From: Nitratidesulfovibrio sp. SRB-5 | Lineage (GTDB): Bacteria > Desulfobacterota > Desulfovibrionia > Desulfovibrionales > Desulfovibrionaceae | Direction of reading: 5' to 3' | NCBI RefSeq assembly: GCF_019931275.1 | Contig: NZ_JAIOTY010000002.1 | Location: 186,001 to 250,000, forward strand | Length of the DNA stretch: 64,000 nucleotides | Shown: one piece after another, positions 7,963-17,616 of the stretch | Layout of the letters: every line of letters starts with the position of its first letter | Position numbering within the stretch: the stretch's first letter is position 1 | The notes under the pieces: model-generated | The model's input: the letters and a program-made list of their open reading frames with translations, nothing else | The model's database searches: none | What the model was told of the DNA's origin: nothing | Translations under genes and position numbers: made by a program

Positions 7963-9930
7963 ATGTCCCATTCCGATACGTCCGCCACCGTGGGTACCCG
8001 CAACATCTACCTCGAAACCCTGCCCATCGCGGAAGCCGTGAACCGAGCCCGCGCCGCGCTGGACCGCGCCACGCTGGTCCGCGCCGAAACCGTGGGCTCG
8101 CACGAGGCCGCCGGACGGGTGCTGTCCGAGGCGGTGTACGCGCGCTATTCCTCGCCCACCATGCACAGCGCGGCCATGGACGGCATTGCCGTGCGCGCGG
8201 CGGACACCTTTGCCGCGCGCGAAGGGCATCCCGTGGCCCTGCGCCGGGGCGAAGGCTATCACCCGGTCAACACCGGCCACCCCATGCCCGAAGGGTGCGA
8301 CGCCGTGGTGATGATCGAGCATGTGGCCCAGATCGACGCGGACACCGTGGAGATAGAGGCCCCGGCCTTTCCGTGGCAGCACGTGCGGCGCATCGGCGAA
8401 GACATCGTGGCCACGGAACTGCTGTTCCCGCGCAACCACCGGCTGGCCGCCTGCGACGTGGGCGCGCTGCTGTCCGGCGGCATCTGGGACGTGCAGGTGT
8501 GGGAGCGGGTGCGCATGCGCATCATCCCCACCGGCGACGAGGTGCTGGACTTCACCACGAGGCCGGAGCCGGGCGCCGGGCAGGTGGTGGAATCCAACTC
8601 GCAGGTGCTGGCGGCCATGGCCCGCGACATGGGCTGCATCGTAGAACGCATCCCCCCGGTGCCGGACAACCCCGACGCCCTGCGCGCCGCACTGGCCCGC
8701 AGCCTGGACGAGGGCGTGCACGTCACCGTGCTGTGCGCGGGATCGTCCGCGGGCAGCAAGGACTTCACCCGGCAGGTCATCGCGGCGGAAGGGCGGGTGC
8801 TGGTGCACGGCATCCAGGCCATGCCCGGCAAGCCTTCGCTGCTGGGCGAATGCCGCGGACGGCTGGTGGTGGGCGCGCCCGGCTACCCCGTCAGCGCGGT
8901 GGTCTGCTTCGACGAACTGGTGGCCCCGCTGGTGGCGTGGATGGGACGCACCGTACCGGCGGACCGCCCCGCAGCAGACGTGCATCTGACCCGCAAGGTG
9001 CCCTCCAAGCTGGGGGTGGAAGAATTCGTGCGACTGGCCGTGGGCCGCGTGGGCAACCGGCTGGTGGGCACCCCGCTGGGGCGCGGCGCGGGCAACATCA
9101 CCACGCTGTCGCGGGCGCAGGCCGTGGCCCGCGTGCCCGCCCTGTCCGAGGGCGCCACCGAGCACGAGGTGCTGCGCGCCCGGCTGACCGTGCCCGAGGC
9201 GGTGCTGGACTCCATCCTGGTCTGCGTGGGCAGCCACGACAACACCCTGGACGTGCTGGCCGACGAACTGATGGGCGGCGAGCGGCCCTTCCGGCTCATC
9301 TCCACCCACGTGGGCAGCATGGGCGGCATCACCGCGCTGCGCGGGGGCTCGTGCCATTTCGCCGGGGCGCACCTGTTCGACCCGGAAACGGGCGACTTCA
9401 ACTTTCCCTTCCTGGAAAAGTACCTGCCCGACATGGACGTGCGGGTGGTGAACCTGGCCATCCGGCACCAGGGGCTCATCGTGGCGGCGGGTAACCCCAG
9501 GAATATCATCGGAGTGGAAGACCTTGCGCGCTCCGATGTGCGGTTCATCAACCGTCAGCGCGGCGCGGGTACGCGCATTCTGCTCGACTGGCATCTGGGG
9601 CAGGCGGGCATCGCCCCTTCGCTGGTGCAGGGCTATGACAAGGAAGAATTCACCCACATGGCCGTGGCCGTGAACGTGCTGACCGGCGCGGCGGACTGCG
9701 GCCTGGGCATCCATGCCGCGGCGCGGGCGCTGGGGCTGGACTTCGTGCCGCTGGCGCGCGAGCGGTACGACATCGTGATTCCCGCCGCGCACATGGACGA
9801 TGCGCGGGTGCAGGCCATGCTGGCCCTGCTGCGGGACGAGCGGTTCCTGAAGCGGGTGGAAGCCATGGGCGGGTACGAGACGACGCTGTCGGGCCGGGTG
9901 ATGGAGAAGGGGATGGGGCTTGGGGGGTAA
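7963..9930 (+). CDS. MoeA-type molybdopterin molybdotransferase fused to a periplasmic-binding-like domain
   Basis: A 655-residue protein. Residues 1 to about 425 follow MoeA: SPTMHSAAMDGIAVRA, the GDEV loop of the MoaB/MogA-like domain (IPTGDEVLDF), AGSSAGSKDF, and GAPGYPVSAVVCFDEL, then a C-terminal beta domain. MoeA inserts molybdate or tungstate into adenylylated molybdopterin. Residues of about 430-650 form a PBP-like ligand-binding domain (SHDNTLDVLADEL, QRGAGTRILLDWHL, ADCGLGIHAAARALGLDFVPL). This fusion is known in anaerobes, where the extra domain may bind oxyanion or sense the metal; that role is inferred. Formate dehydrogenases and similar enzymes would be the clients. Confidence 0.88.
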   Translation: MSHSDTSATVGTRNIYLETLPIAEAVNRARAALDRATLVRAETVGSHEAAGRVLSEAVYARYSSPTMHSAAMDGIAVRAADTFAAREGHPVALRRGEGYHPVNTGHPMPEGCDAVVMIEHVAQIDADTVEIEAPAFPWQHVRRIGEDIVATELLFPRNHRLAACDVGALLSGGIWDVQVWERVRMRIIPTGDEVLDFTTRPEPGAGQVVESNSQVLAAMARDMGCIVERIPPVPDNPDALRAALARSLDEGVHVTVLCAGSSAGSKDFTRQVIAAEGRVLVHGIQAMPGKPSLLGECRGRLVVGAPGYPVSAVVCFDELVAPLVAWMGRTVPADRPAADVHLTRKVPSKLGVEEFVRLAVGRVGNRLVGTPLGRGAGNITTLSRAQAVARVPALSEGATEHEVLRARLTVPEAVLDSILVCVGSHDNTLDVLADELMGGERPFRLISTHVGSMGGITALRGGSCHFAGAHLFDPETGDFNFPFLEKYLPDMDVRVVNLAIRHQGLIVAAGNPRNIIGVEDLARSDVRFINRQRGAGTRILLDWHLGQAGIAPSLVQGYDKEEFTHMAVAVNVLTGAADCGLGIHAAARALGLDFVPLARERYDIVIPAAHMDDARVQAMLALLRDERFLKRVEAMGGYETTLSGRVMEKGMGLGG

Positions 9931-10052
9931 GGGCAGGGTAAAAGGCGTGCCTTGTCGAAAGGCGCTTTCCTTTATGCGGCGGTACGCGCGAGTGCGCGTG
10001 TAATCACGCGCAGCAATTTTACACGGTTGTGGCTGTGCAAGAGGTTTGCCTG

Positions 10053-10799
10053 GTGGATATTCCGCGTATTTTCACTATTACGGAAAGCAATCACCGTATC
10101 CATAATCCGTTCACGCCGGAAAAATTCGCCACGCTTGGTGCGGTGTTGCATCTGGAGCCGGGGACACGTGTGCTTGACCTTGGCAGCGGCTCTGGTGAGA
10201 TGTTGTGCACATGGGCGCGCGATTACGGGATTACCGGCGTCGGCATCGACATGAGCCCGTTGTTCACCCGGCAAGCGAAGCTTCGTGCCGAAGAACTTGG
10301 CGTCGCCAAGCAGGTCGAGTTCATCCACGGCGATGCTGCGGGCCATGTCGCCGCCGCAAAGGTGGGGGTGGCAGCCTGCGTCGGCGCCACATGGATCGGC
10401 GGGGGCGTGGCAGGCACCATCGAGCTTCTGGCGAAGAGCCTGTGCGCCGGAGGCATCATTCTAGTCGGTGAGCCTTACTGGCTTCGGGTGCCGCCTACGG
10501 AAGACGTTGCCAGAGGGTGCCATGCCAATGCCATTTCGGACTTTCTCGTACTTCCGGAACTTCTCGGGTCTTTTGGCGATCTTGGCTACGACGTGGTGCA
10601 AATGGTGCTGGCGGATCAGGAAGGCTGGGACAGGTACGAGGCCGCCAAGTGGCTTACCATGCGGCGCTGGCTTGAAGCGAACCCCGACGACGATCTTGCG
10701 CAGGAAGTTCGCGCCCAGCTGACCTCGGAACCACAACGCTATGCAGCCTTCACGCGTGAATATCTTGGATGGGGTGTGTTTGCGCTGATGGCGCGGTGA
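10053..10799 (+). CDS. SAM-dependent methyltransferase
   Basis: A 248-residue class I methyltransferase. SAM motif I is VLDLGSGSGEM, with an acidic residue ending strand 2 (GVGIDMS) and HGDAAG for the adenine-binding region. The N-terminus DIPRIFTITESNHRIHNPFTPEK looks like a small-molecule methyltransferase. A GTG start at 10053 is preferred because AGAGG stands 8 nt upstream; an in-frame GTG at 10029 has no ribosome site. Its substrate is unknown. GC content looks slightly lower than its neighbours. No operon partner is evident. Confidence 0.85.
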   Translation: MDIPRIFTITESNHRIHNPFTPEKFATLGAVLHLEPGTRVLDLGSGSGEMLCTWARDYGITGVGIDMSPLFTRQAKLRAEELGVAKQVEFIHGDAAGHVAAAKVGVAACVGATWIGGGVAGTIELLAKSLCAGGIILVGEPYWLRVPPTEDVARGCHANAISDFLVLPELLGSFGDLGYDVVQMVLADQEGWDRYEAAKWLTMRRWLEANPDDDLAQEVRAQLTSEPQRYAAFTREYLGWGVFALMAR

Positions 10800-10860
10800 T
10801 GTGGGGTGGCTGCGCGGTGACGGCTTCTGCGCGGACAGTCCCGCGTTTTTTGGTTCCCCT

Positions 10861-10941
10861 CGGTTTCGTCATGCCTCCGGCGGGCAGGGGGTGTTCACCA
10901 GCGCGCCACTGCCTTCGTGGAGGGCGCGTCCGCCAAGGCGC
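10861..10941. repeat. Rearranged copy of the 92-bp repeat
   Basis: 10861-10896 is the reverse complement of the 4161-4197 block with about four differences. 10910-10941 matches the 4220-4251 block in direct orientation with four differences in 32. The two parts have therefore been inverted relative to each other. Confidence 0.7.
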
Positions 10942-10970
10942 GACACGTCTCCCTTTCGCTTCATCTCCAT

Positions 10971-11021
10971 GAAAAACAGGCGCGCCGCCGCTGCAAACCT
11001 GCAACGACGGCGCGCCATTCT
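10971..11021. terminator. Terminator after leuB (possibly bidirectional)
   Basis: Arms GGCGCGCCG (10979-10987) and CGGCGCGCC (11008-11016). Reading leftward a TGTTTTTC tract follows the stem; reading rightward ATTCTTTT follows. It sits about 55 bp past the leuB stop. Confidence 0.7.
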
Positions 11022-11069
11022 TTTCCAAAACCGGCCTATGGGCGCATGCCGGGCCACGCCGTCAGGGCA

Positions 11070-12146
11070 TTACACCCGCTCGGTCACCAGGTTCCCCATG
11101 CTCACGGTGCCCACCAGCGTCTTGCCTTCTTCCATGATGTCGCCGGTGCGGTACCCTTCGCGCAGCACGCCGCTGACGGCCTGCTCGATGGCCACGGCTT
11201 CCTTCTCCAGACCGAAGGTGTAGCGCAGCATCATGGCCACGGAAAGGATGGTGGCCACGGGGTTGGCCTTGTTCTGCCCGGCGATGTCCGGGGCGGAGCC
11301 GTGGATGGGCTCGAAGATGCCGGGGCCGCTGGCGCCCAGCGAGGCCGAGGGCAGCATGCCGATGGACCCGGTGATCACCGCCGCCTCGTCGGACAGGATG
11401 TCGCCGAACAGGTTCTCGGTGACGATGACGTCGAACTGGGCGGGCCAGCGCACCAGCTGCATGGCCGCGTTGTCCACGTACATGTGGGTCAGCTCCACGT
11501 CGGGGTATTCCCTGGCCACCTCGATGACCACGGCGCGCCACAGGCGCGACACGGCCAGCACGTTGGCCTTGTCCACCGAGCAGACCTTCCTGCTGCGTTT
11601 GCGGGCCGCCTCGAAGGCCACGCGGGCGATGCGGCGCACCTCTTCTTCATTGTAGATCATGGTGTTGTAGCTGGTGCGCAGGCCGTCGCGCAGCTCTTCC
11701 TCGCACACCGGCTCGCCGAAGTAGACGCCGCCGGTCAGCTCGCGCACCACCATCACGTCCAGACCCTGCGCGGCGATGTCGGCGCGCAGCAGGCAGGCCC
11801 CGGCCAGTTCGGGCAGCAGGGTGGCCGGGCGCAGGTTGGCGAACAGCCCCAGCGCCTTGCGGATGCCCAGCAGCCCCTTTTCCGGGCGGATGGCGGTGGG
11901 CAGGGTATCCCACTTGGGGCCGCCCACGGCGCCCAGCAGCACGGCGTCCGCCGCCTTGCACGCGGCCACGGTTTCGTCCGGCAGGGGGCCGCCCGTGGCG
12001 TCGATGGCCGCGCCGCCGATGAGCGCATTGGTGTAGCTGACGGTGTGGCCGAACTTCTTGGCCACCTTGTCCAGTACCTTCACGGCCTGTTCCACTATTT
12101 CCGGGCCGATGCCGTCGCCCGGCATCAGGCAGATCTTCATGTCCAT
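11070..12146 (-). CDS. leuB: 3-isopropylmalate dehydrogenase
   Basis: A 358-residue protein of normal family length. The N-terminus [14 protein letters not shown] and the signature [24 protein letters not shown] are diagnostic of isocitrate/isopropylmalate dehydrogenases. [10 protein letters not shown] and [20 protein letters not shown] support the leucine-specific branch. It oxidises and decarboxylates 3-isopropylmalate with NAD+ in leucine synthesis. AAGGGA precedes the ATG. It is the last gene of a leftward leuA-leuC-leuD-leuB cluster but is separated from leuD by a 254-bp gap holding a hairpin repeat, which could separate expression. Confidence 0.96.
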   Translation of the reverse strand: MDMKICLMPGDGIGPEIVEQAVKVLDKVAKKFGHTVSYTNALIGGAAIDATGGPLPDETVAACKAADAVLLGAVGGPKWDTLPTAIRPEKGLLGIRKALGLFANLRPATLLPELAGACLLRADIAAQGLDVMVVRELTGGVYFGEPVCEEELRDGLRTSYNTMIYNEEEVRRIARVAFEAARKRSRKVCSVDKANVLAVSRLWRAVVIEVAREYPDVELTHMYVDNAAMQLVRWPAQFDVIVTENLFGDILSDEAAVITGSIGMLPSASLGASGPGIFEPIHGSAPDIAGQNKANPVATILSVAMMLRYTFGLEKEAVAIEQAVSGVLREGYRTGDIMEEGKTLVGTVSMGNLVTERV

Positions 12147-12290
12147 CTGGATATCCCTTCTCGATGACCGATGCGCGCTATGGGTGGTGCGGCGGCGGGG
12201 TGTACGGCTCGCCGCCGGAATGGTCAGGATTGGCTTATCTCGCTTCCGCCTTTTCTCCTCGCGCCTGCAAAACCGGCATGCGAGGGATTT

Positions 12291-12386
12291 TGTTCTCCGG
12301 CGAGGAAGAGGCGTCTTTCGCGGAGGGAGCGTACTCTTTTCGTACGTGACCGGAGCGAAAGGCGCATCTGACGAAGCCGGAGGGCA
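12291..12386. repeat. Hairpin repeat family 1, copy B
   Basis: On the minus strand the outer arms are CTCCGGC / GCCGGAG, the inner arms GCGCCTTTCGC / GCGAAAGACGC, and the centre GTAC-N7-GTAC. It aligns end to end with copy A at 3641-3742. It lies between leuD and leuB. Confidence 0.7.
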
Positions 12387-12400
12387 AAAGACCCGAATGC

Positions 12401-12892
12401 CTAAGCCAGCTTCTCGCGGACGTAGGGGACGAGGCCACCCTTATCCAGCAACTCCCGCATCGACGCAGGCAGCGGCGGGCAGGTGATGGTGGCCCCGGTG
12501 GTGCGGTTGGTGATCAGCCCCTTGGCCGCATCCACTTCCACGGTGTCGCCGTCGGCGATCTTGTCCACCTCGTCGCCCACTTCCAGCAGCAACAGGCCCA
12601 TGTTGAAGGCGTTGCGGTAGAAGATGCGCGCGAAACTGTGCGCGATGACCACGGGCATGCCCGCGCCCAGGATGGCGATGGGCGCGTGCTCGCGCGACGA
12701 ACCGCAACCGAAGTTGCGCCCCGCCACCATCACGTCGCCGGGCTTCACCCGCTTCACCCAGCCTTCTTCAAGGCCAGCCATGCAGTTTTCGCCCAGCTTC
12801 TGGGTGTCGGTGGTCACCAGAAAGCGCGCGGGGATGATGGCGTCGGTATCGATATGCTCGCCCACCTTGTGGGCGGTGCCGGTGTAGCTCAT
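12401..12892 (-). CDS. leuD: 3-isopropylmalate dehydratase small subunit
   Basis: A 163-residue protein, the short type typical of two-subunit bacterial and archaeal dehydratases. It has the swivelling-domain signature [13 protein letters not shown] and the substrate-loop sequence [14 protein letters not shown]. It pairs with LeuC to isomerise 2-isopropylmalate to 3-isopropylmalate. GGAGG lies about 10 nt before the ATG, and the frame upstream of this start has no such support. It directly follows leuC. Confidence 0.95.
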   Translation of the reverse strand: MSYTGTAHKVGEHIDTDAIIPARFLVTTDTQKLGENCMAGLEEGWVKRVKPGDVMVAGRNFGCGSSREHAPIAILGAGMPVVIAHSFARIFYRNAFNMGLLLLEVGDEVDKIADGDTVEVDAAKGLITNRTTGATITCPPLPASMRELLDKGGLVPYVREKLA

Positions 12893-12945
12893 GATGCGTA
12901 AACCTCCGTAAATGGCGTGTGGAACGGTTCCTGGTCTACAGGGGC

Positions 12946-14202
12946 CTACAGGCTGCCGGGGTGGGCGATGATGCCCGCCACGGCGGATGCGGCGGCAACA
13001 GCCGGGCTTGCCAGATAGACCTCGGATTCCAGGCTGCCCATGCGCCCGCGGAAGTTGCGGTTGGTGGTGGCGATGGCGCGTTCGCCGTCGGCCAGAATGC
13101 CCATGTGCCCGCCAAGGCACGGCCCGCAGGTGGCCGGGCCCACGATGCAGCCCGATTCCATGAAGGTTTCGATCAGCCCTTCCTTCAGGGCTTCCTTCCA
13201 CACGCCGGGGGTGGCGGGCAGCACGATGCAGCGCACGCCCTTGGCCACCTTGCGGCCCTTCAGCACTTCCGCCGCCTCGCGCATGTCGCTGATGCGGCCA
13301 TTGGTGCACGAGCCGATGACCACCTGGTCCAGGGTCACGCCCCGCACCTCACCCACGGGCTTCACGTTTTCCGGCAGGTGCGGGCAGGCCACCAAGGGTT
13401 CCATGCCGGACACGTCGAAGGTCAGCTCGCGTTCATAGGTCGCGCCGGGGTCGGCGGACAGGGGGGCGTCCTTGCGGCCACGCGCGGCGGTGTAGGCAAG
13501 GGTCTTGGCGTCGGCGGCGAACAGGCCGGCCTTGCCGCCCGCCTCGATGGCCATGTTGGCGATGGTCATGCGGCCGTCAACGGACAGGGCCTCGATGGCC
13601 GCGCCGTCGAATTCCAGCGCGCGGTACAGCGCGCCATCCACGCCGATCTCGCCGATAAGGCGCAGGATCAGGTCCTTTGCACCCACCCACTTGGGCAGGG
13701 TGCCGGTGAAGGTGGCCCGGATGGTGGGCGGCACCTTGAACCACGTTTCGCCAAGGGCCATGGCCCCGGCCACGTCGGTGGAGCCGAAGCCGGTGGCAAA
13801 GGCGCCCAGCCCCCCGTAGGTGCAGGTGTGGCTGTCTGCCCCCACCACCACGTCACCGGGGCCGACCAGCCCCAGTTCGGGCAGCAGGGCGTGCTCCACG
13901 CCGCAGTCGCCGCCTTCGTAGTAGTGGGTGACGCCCATTTCCCTGGCGAATTCGCGGGTCAGCTTCACCTGCTGCGCCGAAGCGATGTCTTTCTGCGGGG
14001 TGAAATGGTCCATGACCAGCGCCACCTTGTCGCGGTCGAACACCTTTTTCGCCCCCATGGCCCGGAAGGACTTGATGGCGAGCGGAGCGGTGATGTCGTT
14101 TGCCAGAGCCAGCGAGACGCGACAGCGGACGATCTGCCCCGCGGCCGTGATCGCCTCGTCGGTGTGCGCCTGCAGGATCTTCTGCGCAAGCGTGTGTGCC
14201 AT
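12946..14202 (-). CDS. leuC: 3-isopropylmalate dehydratase large subunit
   Basis: A 418-residue aconitase-family protein. The 4Fe-4S ligands are in GSCTNGR and TCGPCLG. Other marks are [10 protein letters not shown] and the [21 protein letters not shown] region. Its length matches the short LeuC/HacA class that pairs with a separate LeuD. Its ATG begins one base after the leuA stop, with GGAGG inside the leuA end, so translation is probably coupled. Confidence 0.95.
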   Translation of the reverse strand: MAHTLAQKILQAHTDEAITAAGQIVRCRVSLALANDITAPLAIKSFRAMGAKKVFDRDKVALVMDHFTPQKDIASAQQVKLTREFAREMGVTHYYEGGDCGVEHALLPELGLVGPGDVVVGADSHTCTYGGLGAFATGFGSTDVAGAMALGETWFKVPPTIRATFTGTLPKWVGAKDLILRLIGEIGVDGALYRALEFDGAAIEALSVDGRMTIANMAIEAGGKAGLFAADAKTLAYTAARGRKDAPLSADPGATYERELTFDVSGMEPLVACPHLPENVKPVGEVRGVTLDQVVIGSCTNGRISDMREAAEVLKGRKVAKGVRCIVLPATPGVWKEALKEGLIETFMESGCIVGPATCGPCLGGHMGILADGERAIATTNRNFRGRMGSLESEVYLASPAVAAASAVAGIIAHPGSL

Positions 14203-15747
14203 CTAGATTCCCTCCTTCTCTTGCTCTTCTTCTTTCTTTGCCAGCCGGTTCAGCGCGTTCACGTACGCGCGGGCGCTGGCCAGTATGATGTCGGGGTCGG
14301 ACCCGCGTCCGACCGCGCTGCTGCCGTTCTGCCGCAGGCGCACGGTCACCTCGCCCTGGGCGTCTGTGCCGCCGGTGATGGCGGTGACCGAGTATCGTTC
14401 AAGCACGGGCGCCCGGCCCACTATTTCGCCAATGACGTTGAACACCGCGTCGATGGGGCCCACGCCGAACCCGGCGGCGCGCTTCACCTCGCCCATGACG
14501 TCCATGACCACGGCGGCGGTGGGGGGCATGCCGGTGTCGCTGCACTGCACGGAAAGGTTCACCAGCCGGTACAGGTCGGGCAGGCGGTAGACCTCTTCAA
14601 GCACCAGCGCCTCGATATCCTCGTCATAAATCTGCTTCTTCTTGTCCGCCAGCTTCTTTACCGCCTCGAACACGGTGACGAGCTGGGCTTCCTCCAGCCG
14701 GTAGCCAAGCTCGTCCAGCTTGTTCTTCACGGCGTTGCGGCCCGAATGCTTGCCGATGACGAGGTCGGTCTTGGTCTTGCCGATGGATTCCGGCGTCATG
14801 ATCTCGTACGTTTCGCGGTTCTTGAGCATGCCGTCCTGGTGGATGCCCGATTCGTGCGCGAAGGCGTTGGCGCCCACGATGGCCTTGTTGGGCGGGATGG
14901 GCTGGCCGATGATCATGGACAGCAGGCGGCAGGTGGGGAACAGCTGCTCGGTCACCACGCCGCAGTCCAGCTGGTAGAAGTCGCGCCGGGTATGCAGGGC
15001 CATGACGATTTCCTCGAGCGAGGCGTTGCCCGCCCGTTCGCCAATGCCGCTGATTGTCACTTCCGCCTGGCGGGCGCCCGCCTTCAGCGCGGCAAGGGTG
15101 TTGGCCACGCCCATGCCGAGGTCGTTGTGGCAGTGCACGCTGAACACGGCCTTGTGGCTGTTGGGCGTGTTTTCGATGACGTACCTGATGAGCCGCCCGA
15201 ATTCCTCGGGCTGGGCATAGCCCACGGTGTCCGGCACGTTGATGGTGGTGGCCCCGGCGTTGATCACCGCCTCGAAGACCCGCACCAGAAAGTCGGGGTT
15301 GGAGCGCGAGGCGTCCTCGGCAGAGAACTCCACGTTGCTGGTGTATCTGGCGGCATGGCGCACGGCGGCCACGGCCATTTCCACCACCTGGTCCGGCTCC
15401 TTGCGCAGCTTGTACTGCATGTGCACCGGCGAAGTGGCGAGAAAGGTGTGGATGCGCGGGGTTTCGGCCACCTTCACGGCCTCCCAGGCCCGGTCGATAT
15501 CGGCGGGCATGGCGCGGCACAGGCCCGCCACCTCCACACCCTTCACGGCGCGGGCGATGGCCTGCACGGCCTCGAAGTCGCCCTGGCTGGAGGCGGGAAA
15601 CCCGGCTTCCATGATGTCCACGCCCAGGGTTTCCAGCTGGCGGGCCAGGCGGATCTTTTCCTGAAGGTTCATGGTGGCGCCGGGCGACTGTTCGCCGTCG
15701 CGCAACGTGGTGTCGAAAATGCGGATGCGACCGGATTCGATGGTCAT
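14203..15747 (-). CDS. leuA: 2-isopropylmalate synthase
   Basis: A 514-residue protein. The TIM-barrel catalytic domain starts FDTTLRDGEQSPGATM, with the metal-binding HCHNDLGMG and GIGERAGNASLEE. A C-terminal leucine-binding regulatory domain follows (GPIDAVFNVIGEIV, ALNRL). It condenses acetyl-CoA with 2-oxoisovalerate, the committed and leucine-inhibited step. The ATG is preceded by GAGGAG about 8 nt upstream. It heads the leu genes and lies 228 bp after pssA. No leucine-rich leader peptide is seen in that gap, so attenuation of the enteric type is not supported. Confidence 0.96.
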   Translation of the reverse strand: MTIESGRIRIFDTTLRDGEQSPGATMNLQEKIRLARQLETLGVDIMEAGFPASSQGDFEAVQAIARAVKGVEVAGLCRAMPADIDRAWEAVKVAETPRIHTFLATSPVHMQYKLRKEPDQVVEMAVAAVRHAARYTSNVEFSAEDASRSNPDFLVRVFEAVINAGATTINVPDTVGYAQPEEFGRLIRYVIENTPNSHKAVFSVHCHNDLGMGVANTLAALKAGARQAEVTISGIGERAGNASLEEIVMALHTRRDFYQLDCGVVTEQLFPTCRLLSMIIGQPIPPNKAIVGANAFAHESGIHQDGMLKNRETYEIMTPESIGKTKTDLVIGKHSGRNAVKNKLDELGYRLEEAQLVTVFEAVKKLADKKKQIYDEDIEALVLEEVYRLPDLYRLVNLSVQCSDTGMPPTAAVVMDVMGEVKRAAGFGVGPIDAVFNVIGEIVGRAPVLERYSVTAITGGTDAQGEVTVRLRQNGSSAVGRGSDPDIILASARAYVNALNRLAKKEEEQEKEGI

Positions 15748-15975
15748 GGTTCGTGCTCCTCTGGCTGTGGTCCGCGCCCGTTGTGGTTGGGGACGGGACC
15801 ATGGCGCTGATGCGCGGTCGTCACGTGCGGCGTGTGCGCCTGACGGATTGCTGCATCTGTTCGTTAGCTGCGCGCCGGCCCGGGAGACGGGACTCTGGCT
15901 GAGAGGAGGGTACACGTCCGCCCGGGAACGGCGTGCGTTCCTGACACGGAGGTACGGGGCGCTGCTACGACAACC

Positions 15976-16725
15976 CTAGGATAGGTTGCGTAGTAGCTTG
16001 TGATTGCGGCGGGGAATGATGACGAAGGTGTACACGGGACCAGAGATGAGGTAGCCCGCGAACACCAGGAAACCCAAGAGCTTGGGTTCGGAGGAGACGA
16101 GTACGAACAGCAGGATGGCGGTAACCATCGAGCTGAACGGATGGGCCTTGATGAGCCCGTATTCCTTGAAGGACGCGTAGCGCACGCGGCTCACCATGAG
16201 GAAGGCGAGCACGAAGACGAGCGCAAGGCAGAGGCGCGGGAAGAACCCCGCGAACTGTTCGGGCACGTAGGGGCTGAACAGCACCAGCGTGGCCACGGCG
16301 CAACCGGCCGCCGGGATGGGCAGGCCGATGAAGAACTTCTTGGAGGTGGTGGCGGTGGATATGTTGAACCGGGCAAGGCGCAACGCCCCGCACACCGCGA
16401 ACAGGAAGGCGGCGGCAATGCCGAGGCGGCCATACTGGTGCAACTGCCACTGGTACATCATGAAGCCGGGGGCCACGCCGAAGGCCACCAGGTCGCACAG
16501 CGAATCGTACTGGACGCCGAATTCGCTGGCGGTATTGGTGAGGCGGGCCACCTTGCCGTCCAGGCCGTCCATGAGGGCGCTGAACAGAATGGCCATGGCG
16601 CAGTCTTCGTACCGCCCGGAAACGGCCCACAACATCCCCAGGAAGCCTGCAAAGAGGCTTGCCGTGGTGAAGAGGTTAGGGAGGATGTACACTCCCTTGT
16701 GGATCGGGCGGGCGGGCTGTTCCAT
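15976..16725 (-). CDS. pssA: CDP-diacylglycerol-serine O-phosphatidyltransferase
   Basis: A 249-residue multispanning membrane protein. It carries the CDP-alcohol phosphotransferase motif (DGLDGKVAR, then GVQYDSLCD), whose Asp residues bind the metal and CDP group. The N-terminal IHKGVYILPNLFTTASL is typical of the membrane PssA subclass. It makes phosphatidylserine, the substrate for the Psd gene just upstream. The two are leftward with a 57-bp gap, so they form a phosphatidylethanolamine synthesis unit ahead of the leu genes. Confidence 0.94.
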   Translation of the reverse strand: MEQPARPIHKGVYILPNLFTTASLFAGFLGMLWAVSGRYEDCAMAILFSALMDGLDGKVARLTNTASEFGVQYDSLCDLVAFGVAPGFMMYQWQLHQYGRLGIAAAFLFAVCGALRLARFNISTATTSKKFFIGLPIPAAGCAVATLVLFSPYVPEQFAGFFPRLCLALVFVLAFLMVSRVRYASFKEYGLIKAHPFSSMVTAILLFVLVSSEPKLLGFLVFAGYLISGPVYTFVIIPRRNHKLLRNLS

Positions 16726-16782
16726 GGCCTTGCGGCTGTCCTGTGCCTTTTTTCGGTCCGTGAACCGTTGTAATTGACGGGG

Positions 16783-17427
16783 TTAGGCGTTGCGGCGCGC
16801 CACTATGGTCTGCCCTGCGAACACCTGTTCACCCACGTTCACCGCCGGAGAATAGTCGTCCGGCAGGTAAAGGTCAACCCGCGAACCGAAGCGGATCATG
16901 CCGAAGCGTTCGCCACGGGCCAGCACGTCGCCTTCATCGGTGCGGCACACGATGCGCCGGGCGATCAGCCCCGCGATCTGCACGAAGGTCCAGGCGGAGC
17001 CGCCTTCCTCGGTCATCTGGTAGGCGCAGCGCTCGTTGTCGGTGGAGGCCTTGTCCCATGCCGCGTTCAGGAACTTGCCGGGATGATAGGCAATGCCGGT
17101 CACGGTGCCCGCCACCGGGGCGCGGTTCACGTGCACGCTGAACACGTTCATGAAGATGCACACCGCGGTGCGCGGCTGGCCGGTGAACGGGTCGGGCATG
17201 GTCTGCACGCGCACCACCTTTCCGTCGGCGGGGCTGACGGCAAGGCCGGGCGCAGTGGGGGTTACCCGTTCCGGATCGCGGAAGAAGTGGCAGCAGAACC
17301 AGGTCAGCAGCATGAACACGAAGCTGCCGGTGGCGCAGCCGAGCATGGCGAGGGAAAGCGTGACGAGGGCGCACAGGCCGATGGCCGGGACGCCTTCGGG
17401 GGTGATGCCGATGGAGGCTTTGCGCAT
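16783..17427 (-). CDS. psd: Phosphatidylserine decarboxylase proenzyme
   Basis: A 214-residue protein, the short archaeal-type Psd. It has two hydrophobic N-terminal segments, [10 protein letters not shown], and VSPADGKVV. The self-cleavage site that makes the pyruvoyl cofactor is the Gly-Ser in MIRFGSRVD near the C-terminus. It converts phosphatidylserine to phosphatidylethanolamine at the membrane. The chosen ATG begins [12 protein letters not shown], which fits the family. No strong ribosome site is visible, so the start is less certain than the product. Confidence 0.93.
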   Translation of the reverse strand: MRKASIGITPEGVPAIGLCALVTLSLAMLGCATGSFVFMLLTWFCCHFFRDPERVTPTAPGLAVSPADGKVVRVQTMPDPFTGQPRTAVCIFMNVFSVHVNRAPVAGTVTGIAYHPGKFLNAAWDKASTDNERCAYQMTEEGGSAWTFVQIAGLIARRIVCRTDEGDVLARGERFGMIRFGSRVDLYLPDDYSPAVNVGEQVFAGQTIVARRNA

Positions 17428-17616
17428 GTGGGGTGCCGTTGGTTGCGGTGGTGTGCGGTATGCCGGGGCCGCGGTGCGCGGCCCGCGTGCGGGCAATGTG
17501 GTGGGAGTGTAGGCAAAAGCCGCCGCGCTGGCAACCTGCGGGCAACTGATGAGGCAATGGGGACGGGGGCGGGAATCGTCGGCGGGAGGGCAGGGGGCGT
17601 CGAATGGCCGGTGGGT

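Noticed and set aside
12919-15810. Very long open frame on the plus strand opposite leuC and leuA
   Set aside because: It is an antisense shadow caused by high third-position GC. Its translation is His/Gly/Gln-rich without domain features. The same applies to other long frames opposite real genes.
15748-15975. Possible leucine attenuator ahead of leuA
   Set aside because: No short peptide with adjacent leucine codons and no alternative terminator hairpin were found.
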